Assembly (NCBI GenBank): GCA_934045075.1
Contig: OW203732.1
Location: 8,891,001 to 8,955,000, forward strand
Reading direction: 5' to 3'
From: Yponomeuta sedellus
Taxonomy: Eukaryota; Arthropoda; Insecta; Lepidoptera; Yponomeutidae
Length of the DNA: 64,000 nt
The notes beneath the pieces are model-generated. The model was not told where the DNA came from, did not search any database, and saw nothing but the letters and a program-made list of their open reading frames with translations. How positions within the stretch are numbered: the first letter of the stretch is position 1; each line of letters begins with the position of its first letter. Below are positions 63,451 through 64,000 of the stretch, in pieces. A program made the position numbers and the translations under genes.

Positions 63451-63940
63451 TTGTATAATTAGTGAGATTCTCTGTTTTAAACTCGAGCAAACCTCAATGT
63501 GAGACTACAACCTATTGAAAAAGTTTCCCGGCACGTCGTTTGTAAATAGAAAACCAAAATACGTTTGTATAGGGATTCCTTTTTAAGGGAGACTCTTAAG
63601 TCCTTCCCACTCGTACGTCCACCGACGAACAAAGCTGCGAAAGCGATCGTCAGGATTTGATTGCTCTACATTTTACAGCATTGGGGCTTTACCCGTACTG
63701 GGTGACCTAGAAAGTAAAGTTCCATGCATTGTGATAAAGAAAGAGTTTGCACAATCGTAGAAATAATTCTGCCCTATAGTAGCTTGGCCGGGTGTAGACT
63801 TAAGTTTTGCGTTGTTACTTCTAGACGTAAGATAACATGATGTAAGAGGAAAAGAACGTGCTTGATTTATAAGAACCCGACGGCTGAGAATCAACTACTA
63901 AGCAGACTGGACTAACCTGGATACATCGTGAATTTTGCTA
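63451..63940. other. Unique DNA
   Basis: No feature recognised. The minus frame at 63673-63894 has no domain. Confidence 0.3.
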
Positions 63941-64000
63941 GGCGCATTGGAGTAGTGGAACCGCGTGATTGGAATCAATCGGTAAGGTTAAGCAATAACA
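63941..64000 (+). mobile_element. Family 3A head, cut by the window edge
   Basis: aggcgcattggagtagtgga, accgcgtgattggaatcaat, taaggttaagcaataaca: the 5S-like head; the body would lie beyond 64000. Confidence 0.75.

Overview
The window reads as a gene-poor, AT-rich stretch of an insect nuclear genome, most probably a moth or butterfly (Lepidoptera). The inference rests on the repeats: tRNA-headed and 5S rRNA-headed short elements at very high density, non-LTR retrotransposon tails ending in tetranucleotide runs, Helitron-like termini ending in CTAG, a TTAA-flanked piggyBac derivative, and many small inverted-repeat elements. I found no intact host protein gene, no credible functional tRNA or rRNA gene and no CRISPR. 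The open frames are short, and most of those inside repeats are accidental. The coding traces I can support are decayed: a Jockey-type reverse transcriptase (39.1-40.1 kb, minus), several C-terminal tails of other LINE proteins, a frameshifted YqaJ-type nuclease (14.8-15.2 kb), and the N-terminal remnant of a piggyBac transposase (23.95 kb). One 71-nt stretch at 30.0 kb has the form of a small exon but is unproven.

Repeat families named in this annotation: Family 1 = repeat with a tRNA-Ile-like core (about 15 copies or fragments). Family 2 = tRNA-headed SINE with a GGCCTCGGTGGCGCAGCGG head. Family 3 = 5S rRNA-headed element of about 360 bp, in two subfamilies A and B (13 copies or fragments). 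Family 4 = tRNA-headed SINE of about 370 bp with two alternative tails. Family 5 = repeat with a tRNA-Gly-like head. Family 9 = unclassified repeat of about 280 bp. Element X = unclassified inverted-repeat element. 'PLE-like' marks fragments resembling the terminal repeats of Penelope-like elements.

Layout. 0-6.7 kb: unique DNA, Families 2-4, and a perfect 747-bp (TATC)n array flanked by LINE tail sequence. 6.7-14.8 kb: alternating repeats and GC-richer unique blocks that could be regulatory. 14.8-18 kb: YqaJ pseudogene, (AT)n and Family 4. 18-25.6 kb: Family 9 copies, one carrying a nested MITE, an inverted Family 1 pair, a piggyBac derivative and a mariner-type MITE. 25.6-33.6 kb: PLE-like pieces, a tandem Family 1 pair, a Helitron-like element, a LINE nested in a SINE with a 12-bp target duplication, and a 442-bp near-perfect palindrome. 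33.6-40.2 kb: a cluster of GGCCTTCGGCC hairpins, a multi-unit repeat and the Jockey remnant. 40.4-49 kb: the densest repeat region, including two Family 1 copies sharing an identical 195-bp block and a minisatellite made from LINE coding sequence. 49-64 kb: GC-rich unique blocks (49.4, 60.7-61.7 kb), 5S-headed copies, a hAT-type MITE with an 8-bp target duplication, and further SINEs.

Nothing here forms an operon or pathway. The useful content is the history of the repeats (nesting, chimeras, conversion, palindromes) and a few unique blocks that are candidates for cis-regulatory DNA.
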